Source: Hyphomicrobiales bacterium
Lineage (GTDB): Bacteria; Pseudomonadota; Alphaproteobacteria; Rhizobiales; Xanthobacteraceae
DNA length: 14,047 nt
NCBI GenBank assembly: GCA_003133345.1
Contig: PKXB01000185.1
Span: 30,617-44,663 of the forward strand
Direction: 5' to 3'
The notes under the pieces are model-generated. The model saw nothing but the letters and a program-made list of their open reading frames with translations. It was not told the origin of the DNA and made no database searches. Within the stretch, counting starts at the first letter, position 1. The number at the start of each line of letters is the position of its first letter. The position numbers and the translations under genes are program-made. Of the stretch, positions 6,246 to 13,914 are shown one piece after another.

Positions 6246-7268
6246 ATGACACCGATGATTCGCGCAGCCATTATTGGATTGGGCCGTTGGGGACGCTCGC
6301 TCGTGACCTCGGTGCAGGACAACAACGACGACATCCGTTTTGTCGTCGGGCATACGCGCACGCGCGCCAAGGTGGAAGATTTCTGCGCCGCCAAAGGCGT
6401 CCGTCTGGTGGACGATTTCGATGCAATCTTGTCCGATCCCGATATCGACGCCGTCGTGCTCGCCACGCCGCACAGTCAGCACGCCGAGCAGATCAAGCGC
6501 GCGGCAGCGGCGGGCAAACACATTCTGGTGGAAAAGCCGATCACGCTCGATCGCGCGAGCGCGCAGGCCGCGGTTGAGGCAGCGCAGAAAGCCGGCGTCA
6601 TACTGGCGGTCGGTTACTGCCGCCGCTTCCACCCCTCGTTCGGCGAATTGCGGGAGCGGCTGCGCGACGGCCGGCTGGGAAAGATCGTCGGCATGGTGGC
6701 CCAGCATACGACCAGCACCTCGACGTTCATTCCGCCGGAAAACTGGCGTGCCGATCCCGATGAGGCGCCTGCCGGCGCGATGACCGCGGTCGGCTTGCAC
6801 GCGCTCGACCTGATGATCGAGTTCGCCGGGCGCGTGCGCGACGTGCAATGCGTGACCGCCCGGCACGGCGACGGCCCATCCGACGACACCACCACCATCC
6901 TGATGCGGTTCGGCGGCGGCGTCACCGGCATGATCTTCTGCTCGGTCGCCACTGCCACGAATTTCAGCTTCAGCGCCTATGGCTCCATGGGAATGGCGGA
7001 AGTCCACGGCGCGGCGCTGCAGCATTTCCGCTTTGTGCCGATGTCGCAGCAAGCGCCCACCGGCCCGGTGCTCGCGCCGCCGGATGAGACCGTCGACCAC
7101 AGCGGATTCAACATGCTCAAAGCCGAATTGGTCGAATTCGCCCGCTGCATCCGCGACAAGCGCGCCTATCCGGTCGGCATCGACGACGTCCTGCTCGGCA
7201 TGGCGGTATTCGACGCCGCGGTGCAGTCGGCCAAGACCGGCAGCATCGTCGAAGTGCCGTCGCATTAG
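6246..7268 (+). CDS. Gfo/Idh/MocA family NAD(P)-dependent oxidoreductase
   Basis: A 340-aa cytoplasmic dehydrogenase. An N-terminal Rossmann fold carries IRAAIIGLGRWGRSLV (nucleotide loop G11-x-G13-x2-G16), followed by VVLATPHSQHAEQ and the family signature HILVEKPIT (EKP at 96-98). The C-terminal alpha/beta domain has GLHALDLM (183-190), where H185 and D188 replace the usual GGxxxDxxH active-site region. Family members oxidise or reduce sugars, cyclitols, imines and hydroxy compounds; the substrate here is unknown. The frame is open to a GTG at 6162, but the ATG at 6246 (or the one at 6255) puts the Rossmann motif at the usual distance from the start. The ribosome binding site is poor. It stands alone on the plus strand and is convergent with the third TctC gene, 43 nt away. 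Confidence 0.9.
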   Translation: MTPMIRAAIIGLGRWGRSLVTSVQDNNDDIRFVVGHTRTRAKVEDFCAAKGVRLVDDFDAILSDPDIDAVVLATPHSQHAEQIKRAAAAGKHILVEKPITLDRASAQAAVEAAQKAGVILAVGYCRRFHPSFGELRERLRDGRLGKIVGMVAQHTTSTSTFIPPENWRADPDEAPAGAMTAVGLHALDLMIEFAGRVRDVQCVTARHGDGPSDDTTTILMRFGGGVTGMIFCSVATATNFSFSAYGSMGMAEVHGAALQHFRFVPMSQQAPTGPVLAPPDETVDHSGFNMLKAELVEFARCIRDKRAYPVGIDDVLLGMAVFDAAVQSAKTGSIVEVPSH

Positions 7269-7273
7269 ACCGC

Positions 7274-7291
7274 CCGCTTCAGAGCAAGCGG
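7274..7291. terminator. Possible hairpin between convergent Gfo/Idh/MocA and TctC genes
   Basis: CCGCTT (7274-7279) and AAGCGG (7286-7291) form a perfect 6-bp stem with a 6-nt loop in the 43-nt gap between two convergent genes, the expected place for a bidirectional terminator. Neither strand has a T run after the stem, so it is not a canonical intrinsic terminator. It could instead protect transcript 3' ends. Confidence 0.3.
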
Positions 7292-7311
7292 ACGGCCGCG
7301 GATCAGTCGAA

Positions 7312-8322
7312 CTAATTATTTTTGATTTTCAGCCCGGCCTTGTCGACGACATCCTTGTACATCGGCACCTCGCGTTTGATGCGGGCGGCGAACGCCTCAG
7401 GACCTTCGGCGAGCACCGGCAGACCGAGCTTGGCGTACTTCGCCTTCATCTCGGGCTCCGCGAGAATCTTGCTGATTTCCTTCGCCAGCCTGTCGACGAT
7501 GGGTTTCGGGGTTCCCGCCGGTGCAAACAAGCCCTGGAAAGTATCGGATTCTGCGTCCTTGATACCGATTTCGTCGAGCGTCGGAACATTCGGCAGATCG
7601 GGCCAACGCTGCTTCGACGTCACCGCGATCGGCCGCACCTTGCCGCCGCTCAACAAGCCGGTCAGCGAGCCGTAATTGGCCACGTAGAAGTCGACCAGTC
7701 CGCCGAGCACCGCGGTATTGGCAGGGCCGGCACCGGCATAGGGGATATGCTGCATTTCGAGCCCGGCCTTGATCTTCAAGAGTTCGCCGGCGAGCTGCGG
7801 CGTGGTGCCGACGCCGGGACTCGTCCAGTTCATCTTGCCCGGATTGGCCTTCGCCTCCGCGATCAGCTCAACCATGGTTTGGATTTTTGATTGCGCCGGC
7901 ACGACGAAGACGTTCGGGGACGCTCCGAATACCATGATCGGGGTAAAATCCTTGAACGGATCGTAGGGGACTTTCTCGTACAGGCTCGGATTGACTACGA
8001 ATGCGCTCGAGCAGGCCAGCAACGTATAGCCGTCGTTTGATGCGCGCGCGACCACGCCGGTGCCGATCGAGCCGCCGGCGCCGCCGCGGTTTTCGATGAT
8101 CACTGGCTGGCCAAGCGCTTTGCCAAGTTCCACATGGATCATGCGCGCCGCGAGGTCGGTGCCACCGCCGGCCGGAAAACAAGCGATGATCGTAACCTGG
8201 TGATCAGGATACTCGGCACGTGCGCTATCAAGCGAGATCGTCGCGAATGCCGCGACAGCTAAAAATGCCGTTATGAGCCGAGACTTTTGGAAGGCGCTTC
8301 GCGCCGCGGAGACGATGAACAT
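7312..8322 (-). CDS. TctC/Bug-family periplasmic solute-binding protein (last gene of the IclR-led operon)
   Basis: A 336-aa TctC-type binding protein. GGAGGA 6-7 nt before the ATG at 8322 fixes the start; a longer open frame to 8349 has nothing comparable. The Sec signal runs to about residue 36 (SARA, then EYPDHQVTII). Marks of the family: CFPAGGGTDLAARM, ENRGGAGGSIGTG, PGKMNWTSPGVGTTPQLAGELL, HIPYAGAGPANTAV and FAPAGTPKPIVDRLAKE. It differs clearly from the tandem pair at 1216-3260 (GGTD rather than G.ND; ENRGGAGGS rather than NRPGANGN), so it probably binds a different acid. It follows the aldo/keto reductase gene by 38 nt and is the likely uptake component for the operon substrate. TctA/TctB genes are absent from the window. 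Confidence 0.92.
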   Translation of the reverse strand: MFIVSAARSAFQKSRLITAFLAVAAFATISLDSARAEYPDHQVTIIACFPAGGGTDLAARMIHVELGKALGQPVIIENRGGAGGSIGTGVVARASNDGYTLLACSSAFVVNPSLYEKVPYDPFKDFTPIMVFGASPNVFVVPAQSKIQTMVELIAEAKANPGKMNWTSPGVGTTPQLAGELLKIKAGLEMQHIPYAGAGPANTAVLGGLVDFYVANYGSLTGLLSGGKVRPIAVTSKQRWPDLPNVPTLDEIGIKDAESDTFQGLFAPAGTPKPIVDRLAKEISKILAEPEMKAKYAKLGLPVLAEGPEAFAARIKREVPMYKDVVDKAGLKIKNN

Positions 8323-8360
8323 GGATGTTCCTCCTGCCAAGTGTTGCACGGTTGATTTTA

Positions 8361-9326
8361 TTACGACGTCTTGAACGATGGTTCCTTATGTTTGGTCGTG
8401 AGCCGATCGACCTCGATCATCTCGGCGGAATTGAGCCGCCAGTCGATCGCCGCGACATTTTGATAAATCTGCTCCGGCGCACTCGCCCCCGCGATCACGC
8501 AGCCGACGTAAGGTTTCGACAATAGCCAGCCGAAAGCCAGTTGAAGCAGCGAGCGGCCTCGCTGAGTGCAGAACGCGCGCAAGCTCTCGACGATACGGAA
8601 ATTTTCGTCGTTGAGAAAACGATCGGAGTAGCGCTTGTAAGACATCCGTGTGCCCGCCGGAATCGGCGCGCCAAACGCGTATTTTCCCGTCAACATGCCA
8701 CTCGCGAGCGGAAAATAAGGTATCAGCGCAAGACGATGAGCTTCCATCGCCGGAATAATCTCGACCTCGATCTGACGCGACAGCAGATTGTATTGATCCT
8801 GACACGCGATAAAGCGTTGCAAGCCGTTTGCCTGCGAGATCCGTTGCGCTTCCACGATCTGCGAAGCAGACATATTCGAACACCCGATGTAGCGCACCTT
8901 GCCCTGCGCAATGAGCGAGTCAAGCGCCCGCAGCGTCTCCTCGATCGGCGTCGCCGGATCGGGCCGGTGCAAATAGTAAAGGTCGATCCAATCGGTCTTC
9001 AGACGCTTGAGACTCGCCTCGATCGCGGTCTCGATATAGCGGGCTGAGCCGCCTTTGAGTTGACCTTCCTCGTCCATCGCCAAACCGAATTTGGTGACAA
9101 GCACCACATCCTTGCGCCGTGCGCCGAGCGCTTCGCCCAAAATTGACTCTGATCCACCACGCATTCCGTAAATATCCGCGGTGTCGAAGACCGTAATACC
9201 GGCATCGAGCGCTGCGTGGACGATGCTCCGCGCAGCCGCCGGATCGAGACGACCGCCAAAATTGTTGCAGCCCAGTCCGAGCGGCGAGACGCGTAAATCC
9301 GTCGTACCGAATTGACGTTCACGCAT
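8361..9326 (-). CDS. Aldo/keto reductase
   Basis: A 321-aa NAD(P)H-dependent aldo/keto reductase with a TIM-barrel fold. The start MRERQFGTTDLRVSPLGLG is typical of the subfamily related to YghZ/TAS and potassium-channel beta-subunit-like reductases. The catalytic tetrad is complete: D48 and Y53 in FDTADIYG, K79 in LVTKFG and H120 in YYLHRPD. The C-terminal half has YFPLASGMLTGKY and the VIAGASAPEQIYQN cofactor-binding segment. It would interconvert an aldehyde or ketone and an alcohol in the cytoplasm. GAGGAG 6 nt before the ATG at 9326 supports this start over an upstream one at 9365. It overlaps the end of the amidohydrolase frame by 8 bases, so it is translationally coupled to it in the same operon. 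The substrate is unknown. Confidence 0.92.
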   Translation of the reverse strand: MRERQFGTTDLRVSPLGLGCNNFGGRLDPAAARSIVHAALDAGITVFDTADIYGMRGGSESILGEALGARRKDVVLVTKFGLAMDEEGQLKGGSARYIETAIEASLKRLKTDWIDLYYLHRPDPATPIEETLRALDSLIAQGKVRYIGCSNMSASQIVEAQRISQANGLQRFIACQDQYNLLSRQIEVEIIPAMEAHRLALIPYFPLASGMLTGKYAFGAPIPAGTRMSYKRYSDRFLNDENFRIVESLRAFCTQRGRSLLQLAFGWLLSKPYVGCVIAGASAPEQIYQNVAAIDWRLNSAEMIEVDRLTTKHKEPSFKTS

Positions 9327-10341
9327 GCACGCTCCTCGTGGGCTCGCCCAGCACAGTCCGTGCATATCCGCCGAGGATCAGATCGCGCACCGCCGGTTCG
9401 ATCGACAGGGCGCGCACGCGGGCGACGCAATCCAGATTTCCCATGTCGAACGGATAATCGCTGCCCAACAACACGCGCTCGTGCCCGGCTGTGCTGATGA
9501 GGAATTCAAGCGCGGGCTTCGAATGCAGAATCGTGTCGTAGTAGAGACGGCAGAGTGACTCGCTGGGCGGGTTGTGCAGGTGCACCTTCGCCTCTTCGCG
9601 GACTTCCCAACCGTGCTGGAAGCGGCCGGCCTGGTACGGTACGTAACCGCCGCCGTGCGCGAGGCAGATTTTCAGCCGCGGATAGCGCTCCAGCACGCCG
9701 CCGAACACCAGACAGGCGCCGGCAATCGTGGTCTCGAGCGTCAGCCCCACCATGTTCCTCAAATAATAGGAGGTCAGACGTTCGGCCGCCGCGCTAACCT
9801 GCGGATGGATGAAGATGAAGGCGCCGAGCTCCTCCGCCGCCGCCCAGAACGGATCGAGGGTGGGATCGTCAAGATTTTGGCCGTTGACATTGGTAGCGAT
9901 CATGGCGCCACGCAGCCCAAGTTGCGTCATCGATCGCCTGAGTTCATCGGCCGCCGCCTGCGGCGCTTGCAGCGGAACGGTACCAAGGCCAAGGAAGCGT
10001 TCGGGATGTCGCCGGACGACCGCCGCGATCTCCTCGTTCTAGATGGCGGCGCAGGCCTGCGTCAACACCACTTCGTGTCCATAAAAGAACGTGAAAACGT
10101 TCGGTGAAAGAACCTGCACGTCCACATCATTGGCGTCCATATCGCGCAGCCGCAGGCCGAGGTCCCAAATCTCGCGCGGGATCGGGTGTTGCACGACCTT
10201 GCCGTCGATCTCGAGCGTGCCGCCGCGCGCGTCAATATTTGTGAGCTTCGGCGCCACCTTGGGCGACTGCTTGGCGAGCAACCGCATCGCCTCCTCGGTC
10301 AGAACATGCGTATGGCAGTCAATCGTGCGTGCTGTGGTCAT
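9319..10341 (-). pseudogene. ACMSD-like metal-dependent amidohydrolase/decarboxylase, interrupted by an in-frame TAG
   Basis: Read through, this is a 340-codon amidohydrolase of the ACMSD family (COG2159, Amidohydro_2), which binds Zn and decarboxylates or hydrolyses unsaturated ring-cleavage or related acids. The ATG at 10341 (GGAG 5 nt upstream) gives MTTARTIDCHTHV. Codon 101 (10041-10039) is TAG, and the same frame continues without a shift as NEEIAAVVRRHPERFLGLGT. All metal ligands are present at family spacing: H10, H12, H179 (IFIHPQ), H229 (CLAHGGG) and D295 (LGSDYP), compared with H9, H11, H177, H228 and D294 in the Pseudomonas fluorescens enzyme. The stop separates H10/H12 from the rest. 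The first in-phase ATG after it is at 9930, with AGG nearby, giving a 203-aa fragment. A CAG-to-TAG change is the simplest cause; recent decay, sequencing error and readthrough are all possible. It sits 12 nt after the GMC gene and overlaps the AKR gene by 8 bases. Confidence 0.85.
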
Positions 10342-10353
10342 CGGCACTCCGAA

Positions 10354-12048
10354 CTATGCGCCACGCGTGCGTTCGCCGCACATGTCAGCGGCGATTTTCT
10401 CGGCCAGCATGATGGTGGGAATATTGGTGTTGCCGCGCGGCACCGCGGGCATGATCGACGCGTCGACCACACGCAAACCGCTGACGCCGCGAAGACGTCC
10501 ACTATTGTCGACGACCGCGTCCGGATCGTCCGCCTTGCCCATGCGGCAGGTGCCGCAAACATGGAAAGTGCCCGCCACATTGTTTCGAACGTAGTCCGCG
10601 AGTGCGGCGTTGTCGTTGGCGAGGCCCGCCAGATCGATCCGGCGGCCGGTAAGCCGGCCAAAGACAATGTTGGCAAGCGCCGGAACGGCGTCGAGCGTGC
10701 CGGCGATCATCGCCGCCTTTATCGCGTTCATGCGGGTGAGTTGATTGAGCTGCCGGATCCGGTCGGTGAACCGCACCGGGAACACGGTCGTGTAAAGCGC
10801 ACGCACCGGATCGCTGGATACCAGCGCGACGATGCGGCGGAAGCCGTCCATCAAGCGAAGCAGATCGATTTCCTCGCCGACGAAATTGAACTCGATACGC
10901 GGCGGCTGCCCCGAGTCCGCTGACACCAGGGTCACGCGCCCGCGCGACGCCGGCTTAAAGATGGTGGCATTGAAATTGGCAATTTGTGCGCCGAGCGCGC
11001 TCCAAGACGACTTGCTGTGAGCGGCAATATACATGTCGCTCGGCGGCGCCGCCTGCATCCCGGACGAATAGCGTAAGCAGGTCATCGGATGCGGGCGCAG
11101 CGCCTTTTGCTGGCGCGCGCCGCGCCGCAAATGGGCGGCGAGAAAGAGCAGCGGATGGTTCTGCAGATTGCGGCCGACGCCGCGCAGATCGGCGACGACG
11201 CCTATCCCAAGCGCGCGCAGCTCTTCCGCGGGACCGATCCCGGCGCGCAGCATAAAGGCCGGCGAATGGATAGCGCCGGCGCAGAGCACGATTTCGCCAC
11301 CGTGGAAATTCCGGCTTGCGTCATCGACGATCGCCGAAACGCCGCTGACGCGCCGCCCCTCGAACAGGAACCCAGTGACCGTCGCGGCAGGCATGATCGT
11401 CAGGTTCTTGCGGGCGCGCACGCTGGCGTCGAGGTAGCACATCGCGGTCGAGCCGCGGCGCGCCGGCGTGTTGCTCATCGGCAGCGAGCCGAGGCCGTCG
11501 CAAAAGTCGCCGTTCATGTCAACAATGCGCGGCGCTTGATGCTCGCGCGCGTATTGCTCGACCGCGCGCGACAGCGGCGGCCATTGCTCGCGCGGGGTGC
11601 GCCGGATAGGGATCGGACCGCTATCGCCGTGCAGGTCGCCGTGAAAATCGAAGTCCGTTTCCAGCTTGCGGAAATACGGTAAAACCTCGCTCCAACCCCA
11701 GCCGGCGGCGCCAAGCCGCGCCCATTCGTCGTAGTCGTCCGGCGTGCCGCGCAGCGCGATCTGCCCCATCACGGTGGAACCGCCGCCCATGATGCGCCCT
11801 TGGTCGAACGTCGTTTCCGGCGACGTCTCGCGCGTGCGCCAATGCGCCTTCAAACCCGGCCACATGTAGGCCTTGTTGTAATAGGACGACGCAAAGGTAT
11901 CGAGCACGTCGGTTGGCTCATGGCCCGGTGGCAAATCGCGGCCAGCCTCGATCAATAGCACCGACCGCGTCGATTGCGCCGATAACCGGTTGGCAAGAAC
12001 GCAGCCGGCCGAGCCGGCACCAATGATGATCGTGTCAAAAGCCGTCAC
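10354..12048 (-). CDS. GMC family FAD-dependent oxidoreductase (choline/alcohol dehydrogenase type)
   Basis: A 564-aa flavoprotein of full family length. The N-terminal FAD-binding fold starts DTIIIGAGSAGCVLANRLS (G10-x-G12-x2-G15), then LLIEAGRD. GMC signature 1 is GRIMGGGSTVMGQIALRG, and signature 2 lies around GAIHSPAFMLRAGIGP. The C-terminal substrate domain ends with HVCGTCRMG (catalytic H496) and PRGNTNIPTIMLAEK (N540). The usual Pro after the active-site His is Val here. These enzymes oxidise alcohols to aldehydes or ketones, passing electrons to O2 or a respiratory acceptor. The start is GTG at 12048 with only a weak TTGAG upstream. It lies 97 nt after the BKACE gene and 12 nt before the amidohydrolase, in the same operon. 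No signal peptide, so cytoplasmic. The substrate is unknown. Confidence 0.92.
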   Translation of the reverse strand: MTAFDTIIIGAGSAGCVLANRLSAQSTRSVLLIEAGRDLPPGHEPTDVLDTFASSYYNKAYMWPGLKAHWRTRETSPETTFDQGRIMGGGSTVMGQIALRGTPDDYDEWARLGAAGWGWSEVLPYFRKLETDFDFHGDLHGDSGPIPIRRTPREQWPPLSRAVEQYAREHQAPRIVDMNGDFCDGLGSLPMSNTPARRGSTAMCYLDASVRARKNLTIMPAATVTGFLFEGRRVSGVSAIVDDASRNFHGGEIVLCAGAIHSPAFMLRAGIGPAEELRALGIGVVADLRGVGRNLQNHPLLFLAAHLRRGARQQKALRPHPMTCLRYSSGMQAAPPSDMYIAAHSKSSWSALGAQIANFNATIFKPASRGRVTLVSADSGQPPRIEFNFVGEEIDLLRLMDGFRRIVALVSSDPVRALYTTVFPVRFTDRIRQLNQLTRMNAIKAAMIAGTLDAVPALANIVFGRLTGRRIDLAGLANDNAALADYVRNNVAGTFHVCGTCRMGKADDPDAVVDNSGRLRGVSGLRVVDASIMPAVPRGNTNIPTIMLAEKIAADMCGERTRGA

Positions 12049-12144
12049 GAGATACTCAATTCACTATCAATTTCACTGCCGCGATACTTTAGTGGAATGC
12101 CAACATTGCCGGCCGTGGCCTTCTTGAGATGACGCGGCTTTTCA
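12049..12144 (-). other. Intergenic gap inside the operon (BKACE to GMC)
   Basis: This 96-nt gap is the longest within the otherwise tight operon. It has no promoter or hairpin I can defend. Two imperfect 12-nt direct repeats (12054-12065 and 12066-12077, 8 of 12 matching) lie just before the GMC GTG start. One frame is open across the whole gap and ends in a GTGA overlap with that start, and an 18-codon ATG frame begins at the BKACE stop (TAATG). Either could be a leader peptide for coupling or chance. Confidence 0.3.
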
Positions 12145-13020
12145 TTACTGGCGGGCAAGACCGAGAATCTTGCGCGCCTCTTTCGGTGTTGCGACATCGC
12201 GGCCGAGGCCCTGGGCGATCTTGACCATGCGCTCGACCAGCACGGCGTTGTTCTTGGCGAGTTCGCCCGGTGCGATGTAGGGATTGTCTTCGTAGCCGAC
12301 GCGGACATGGCCGCCGAGCGAGACCGCGAGCGACAGCAGGTCCCATTGCTTGAGCGGGTTCATCACGCTGACGTTCCAGACCACGTTCTCCGGCAGATGA
12401 TCGACCATGTAGATCAGCGCCTTCTCGGTCGCCGGCGTCCAGGTGCCGCCGGGCCAGCCGAGGAACAGCGTCGTATAGGCGCGCTTCAGGTAGCCCTGCT
12501 TGCGGACGAATTCGAGATTCCAGAACCCGCCGGTGTGGAAGCATTCGACTTCGAGCGTGACTTTGTGCTCCTCGGCGGCCTTGGCGTAGTTGATCAACTC
12601 CTCGACCGGGTGGATCGCCATCATGCGCTTGGGCGGGAATTGCGGATCGGGATTGAAGTATTCGTCGTGCGCGTTGAAGGCGACCGCCATCATGTCGGGA
12701 CCCAGGCCCATCAGCTTGATCTTTTCCTCGATGCGGGCGCTGGCGACGCCGAACTGCATCACCGGCTCGCTCTTGGACAGGATGGCGTCGTTCAAGCGCT
12801 TCCAGCCTTCCTGATTCATGCGCGACACCTGACGGCCGTCGGGCTGCATGGTCTCTTCGAGCGTGCGGATGCCATGGATATGCGCGATCGCGGCGCCGGC
12901 CTTGATGCCGTCCAGATACTGTTGCGCGACGCCTTCGATATCTTCCTGCGGCGGGCAATAGTGATTGATCGGATAGGAGGTGCGCGAGTCGCAGGCGACA
13001 GTAATGATCAGCTTTTCCAT
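12145..13020 (-). CDS. BKACE-type beta-keto acid cleavage enzyme (DUF849 / Kce family)
   Basis: A 291-aa TIM-barrel protein of the BKACE (DUF849) family. These enzymes use a divalent metal and acetyl-CoA to cleave a beta-keto acid into acetoacetate and a new acyl-CoA. Visible marks: LIITVACDSRTS at the start, AGAAIAHIHGIRT (metal-binding H47 and H49), DMMAVAFNAHDEYFNPDP, EVECFHTGGFWNLEFV, and GGHVRVGYEDNPYI near the C-terminus (E244, likely third metal ligand). The first-strand glutamate that binds the amino group in the lysine-fermentation enzyme Kce is not seen; CDSRTSYPINHYCP stands there, so the substrate is probably not an amino-beta-keto acid. GGAAAC precedes the ATG at 13020. It follows the IclR gene by 36 nt, making it the first enzyme of the operon and the best clue that the pathway passes through a beta-keto acid. 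Confidence 0.9.
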   Translation of the reverse strand: MEKLIITVACDSRTSYPINHYCPPQEDIEGVAQQYLDGIKAGAAIAHIHGIRTLEETMQPDGRQVSRMNQEGWKRLNDAILSKSEPVMQFGVASARIEEKIKLMGLGPDMMAVAFNAHDEYFNPDPQFPPKRMMAIHPVEELINYAKAAEEHKVTLEVECFHTGGFWNLEFVRKQGYLKRAYTTLFLGWPGGTWTPATEKALIYMVDHLPENVVWNVSVMNPLKQWDLLSLAVSLGGHVRVGYEDNPYIAPGELAKNNAVLVERMVKIAQGLGRDVATPKEARKILGLARQ

Positions 13021-13056
13021 GGTGTTTCCGGGTTCGCTTTTTCTGAAGGTTTTTGA

Positions 13057-13842
13057 CTACAGCAGGTGGTGGGAGATCACTTCCGCGGTCTGGCGCACCA
13101 GATCCTGGTGCTTGACCAGCGGTTCGAGTTCGCGGCCGCTGACGCCGATGGCGCCGATCGGCCGGTTGTTGGCATCGAAAATCGGCGCCGCGACACAGCA
13201 AGAGCCGGGAGCATGTTCGGCGCGATCGATCGCATAGCCGCGCGCACGAGCCTCGGCGAGTTCCTTCATGAAGGCGGCGCGGCCGGTGATCGTGGTCGGC
13301 GTGCAGGCGACCAGCGGCTTGCGGCTCAACAGTGCGGTCACGTCGGATTCCGGGAGGTAAGCCAAGACGGCTTTGCCGAGCGACGAGCAGTGCGCCGGCG
13401 CATTCTTGCCGAAGCGCGAATAGATCGTGGGCAGCGCCGGCTTTTCGACGCCGGCGATGTAGAGAACCTGATCGCGATACAGGATGCCGAGATTGGCGCG
13501 CTCGCCGGTTTCTCTTGCCAGCGCGTGCAGATGCGGCAGCGCCTCGATGCGCATCCGGTTGCGGTCGAGCAGGCTCGAGGTCAGCGGCAGCACGGCGAAC
13601 CCGACCGACAGACGGCCGTCGAGCGGATCCTGGGTCAGATAGCCGGCGCCGACCAAAGTCTGGACGAAGCGATACGCGGTCGGCCGCGCGATGCCAGCGG
13701 CGATCGCCACTTCCGCAATCGTCAGCGGCCGGTCGGCGCGGGCCACAACATTTAGAACCGTCAGCGCCGTGCGCAGGCTTTTGACGGGTGAGCGCTCGGA
13801 ATCGTCGGAAACGTTGGATTTGACGGGGCGTGAGCGAGCCAC
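13057..13842 (-). CDS. IclR family transcriptional regulator
   Basis: A 261-aa IclR-type regulator. The N-terminal winged helix-turn-helix covers about residues 20-80 (SLRTALTVLNVVA, LTIAEVAIAAGIARPTAYRFVQTL, GYLTQDP), followed by the effector-binding domain with AHCSSLGKAVLAYLPE, EHAPGSCCVAAPIFDANNRPIGAIGVSG and a C-terminal helix. IclR proteins usually repress or activate a neighbouring catabolic operon in response to a pathway metabolite. The GTG at 13842 is chosen because GAGGA lies 8 nt upstream and it is downstream of the inferred transcription start. A TTG at 13875 in the same frame would fall before that start point. It is the first gene of a six-gene unit ending at 7312 and is probably autoregulated through the two palindromes in its promoter. 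Confidence 0.92.
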   Translation of the reverse strand: MARSRPVKSNVSDDSERSPVKSLRTALTVLNVVARADRPLTIAEVAIAAGIARPTAYRFVQTLVGAGYLTQDPLDGRLSVGFAVLPLTSSLLDRNRMRIEALPHLHALARETGERANLGILYRDQVLYIAGVEKPALPTIYSRFGKNAPAHCSSLGKAVLAYLPESDVTALLSRKPLVACTPTTITGRAAFMKELAEARARGYAIDRAEHAPGSCCVAAPIFDANNRPIGAIGVSGRELEPLVKHQDLVRQTAEVISHHLL

Positions 13843-13859
13843 TGGCGTTGTCCTCAATG

Positions 13860-13914
13860 TGGACAGAATGTCCAAGTTTTATAAGTTATTTCCAAAATTT
13901 GGTCAAGTTGACCA
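13860..13914 (-). promoter_or_regulatory. iclR operon promoter with two IclR-type palindromic operators
   Basis: On the minus strand TTGACC (13906-13901), 17 nt, TATAAA (13883-13878) is a strong sigma-70-type promoter, with a start point near 13871. Two 15-bp palindromes share the TGG-N9-CCA format of the E. coli IclR box: TGGTCAAGTTGACCA (13900-13914, perfect), covering the -35, and TGGACAGAATGTCCA (13860-13874, 6-bp arms around 3 nt), covering the start point. Their centres are 40 bp apart. CCAAAATTTGG (13892-13902), an 11-bp palindrome, lies between them. Binding by the encoded IclR protein is inferred from format and position. Confidence 0.62.

Noticed and set aside
6210-7265. A 351-codon open frame on the minus strand.
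   Set aside because: It is the exact antisense of the Gfo/Idh/MocA gene, whose motifs are clear, and its composition is that of an antisense shadow.
12089-13201. A 370-codon minus-strand frame overlapping IclR and BKACE.
   Set aside because: It is a shifted frame of two well-supported genes, with low-complexity Arg-rich content.
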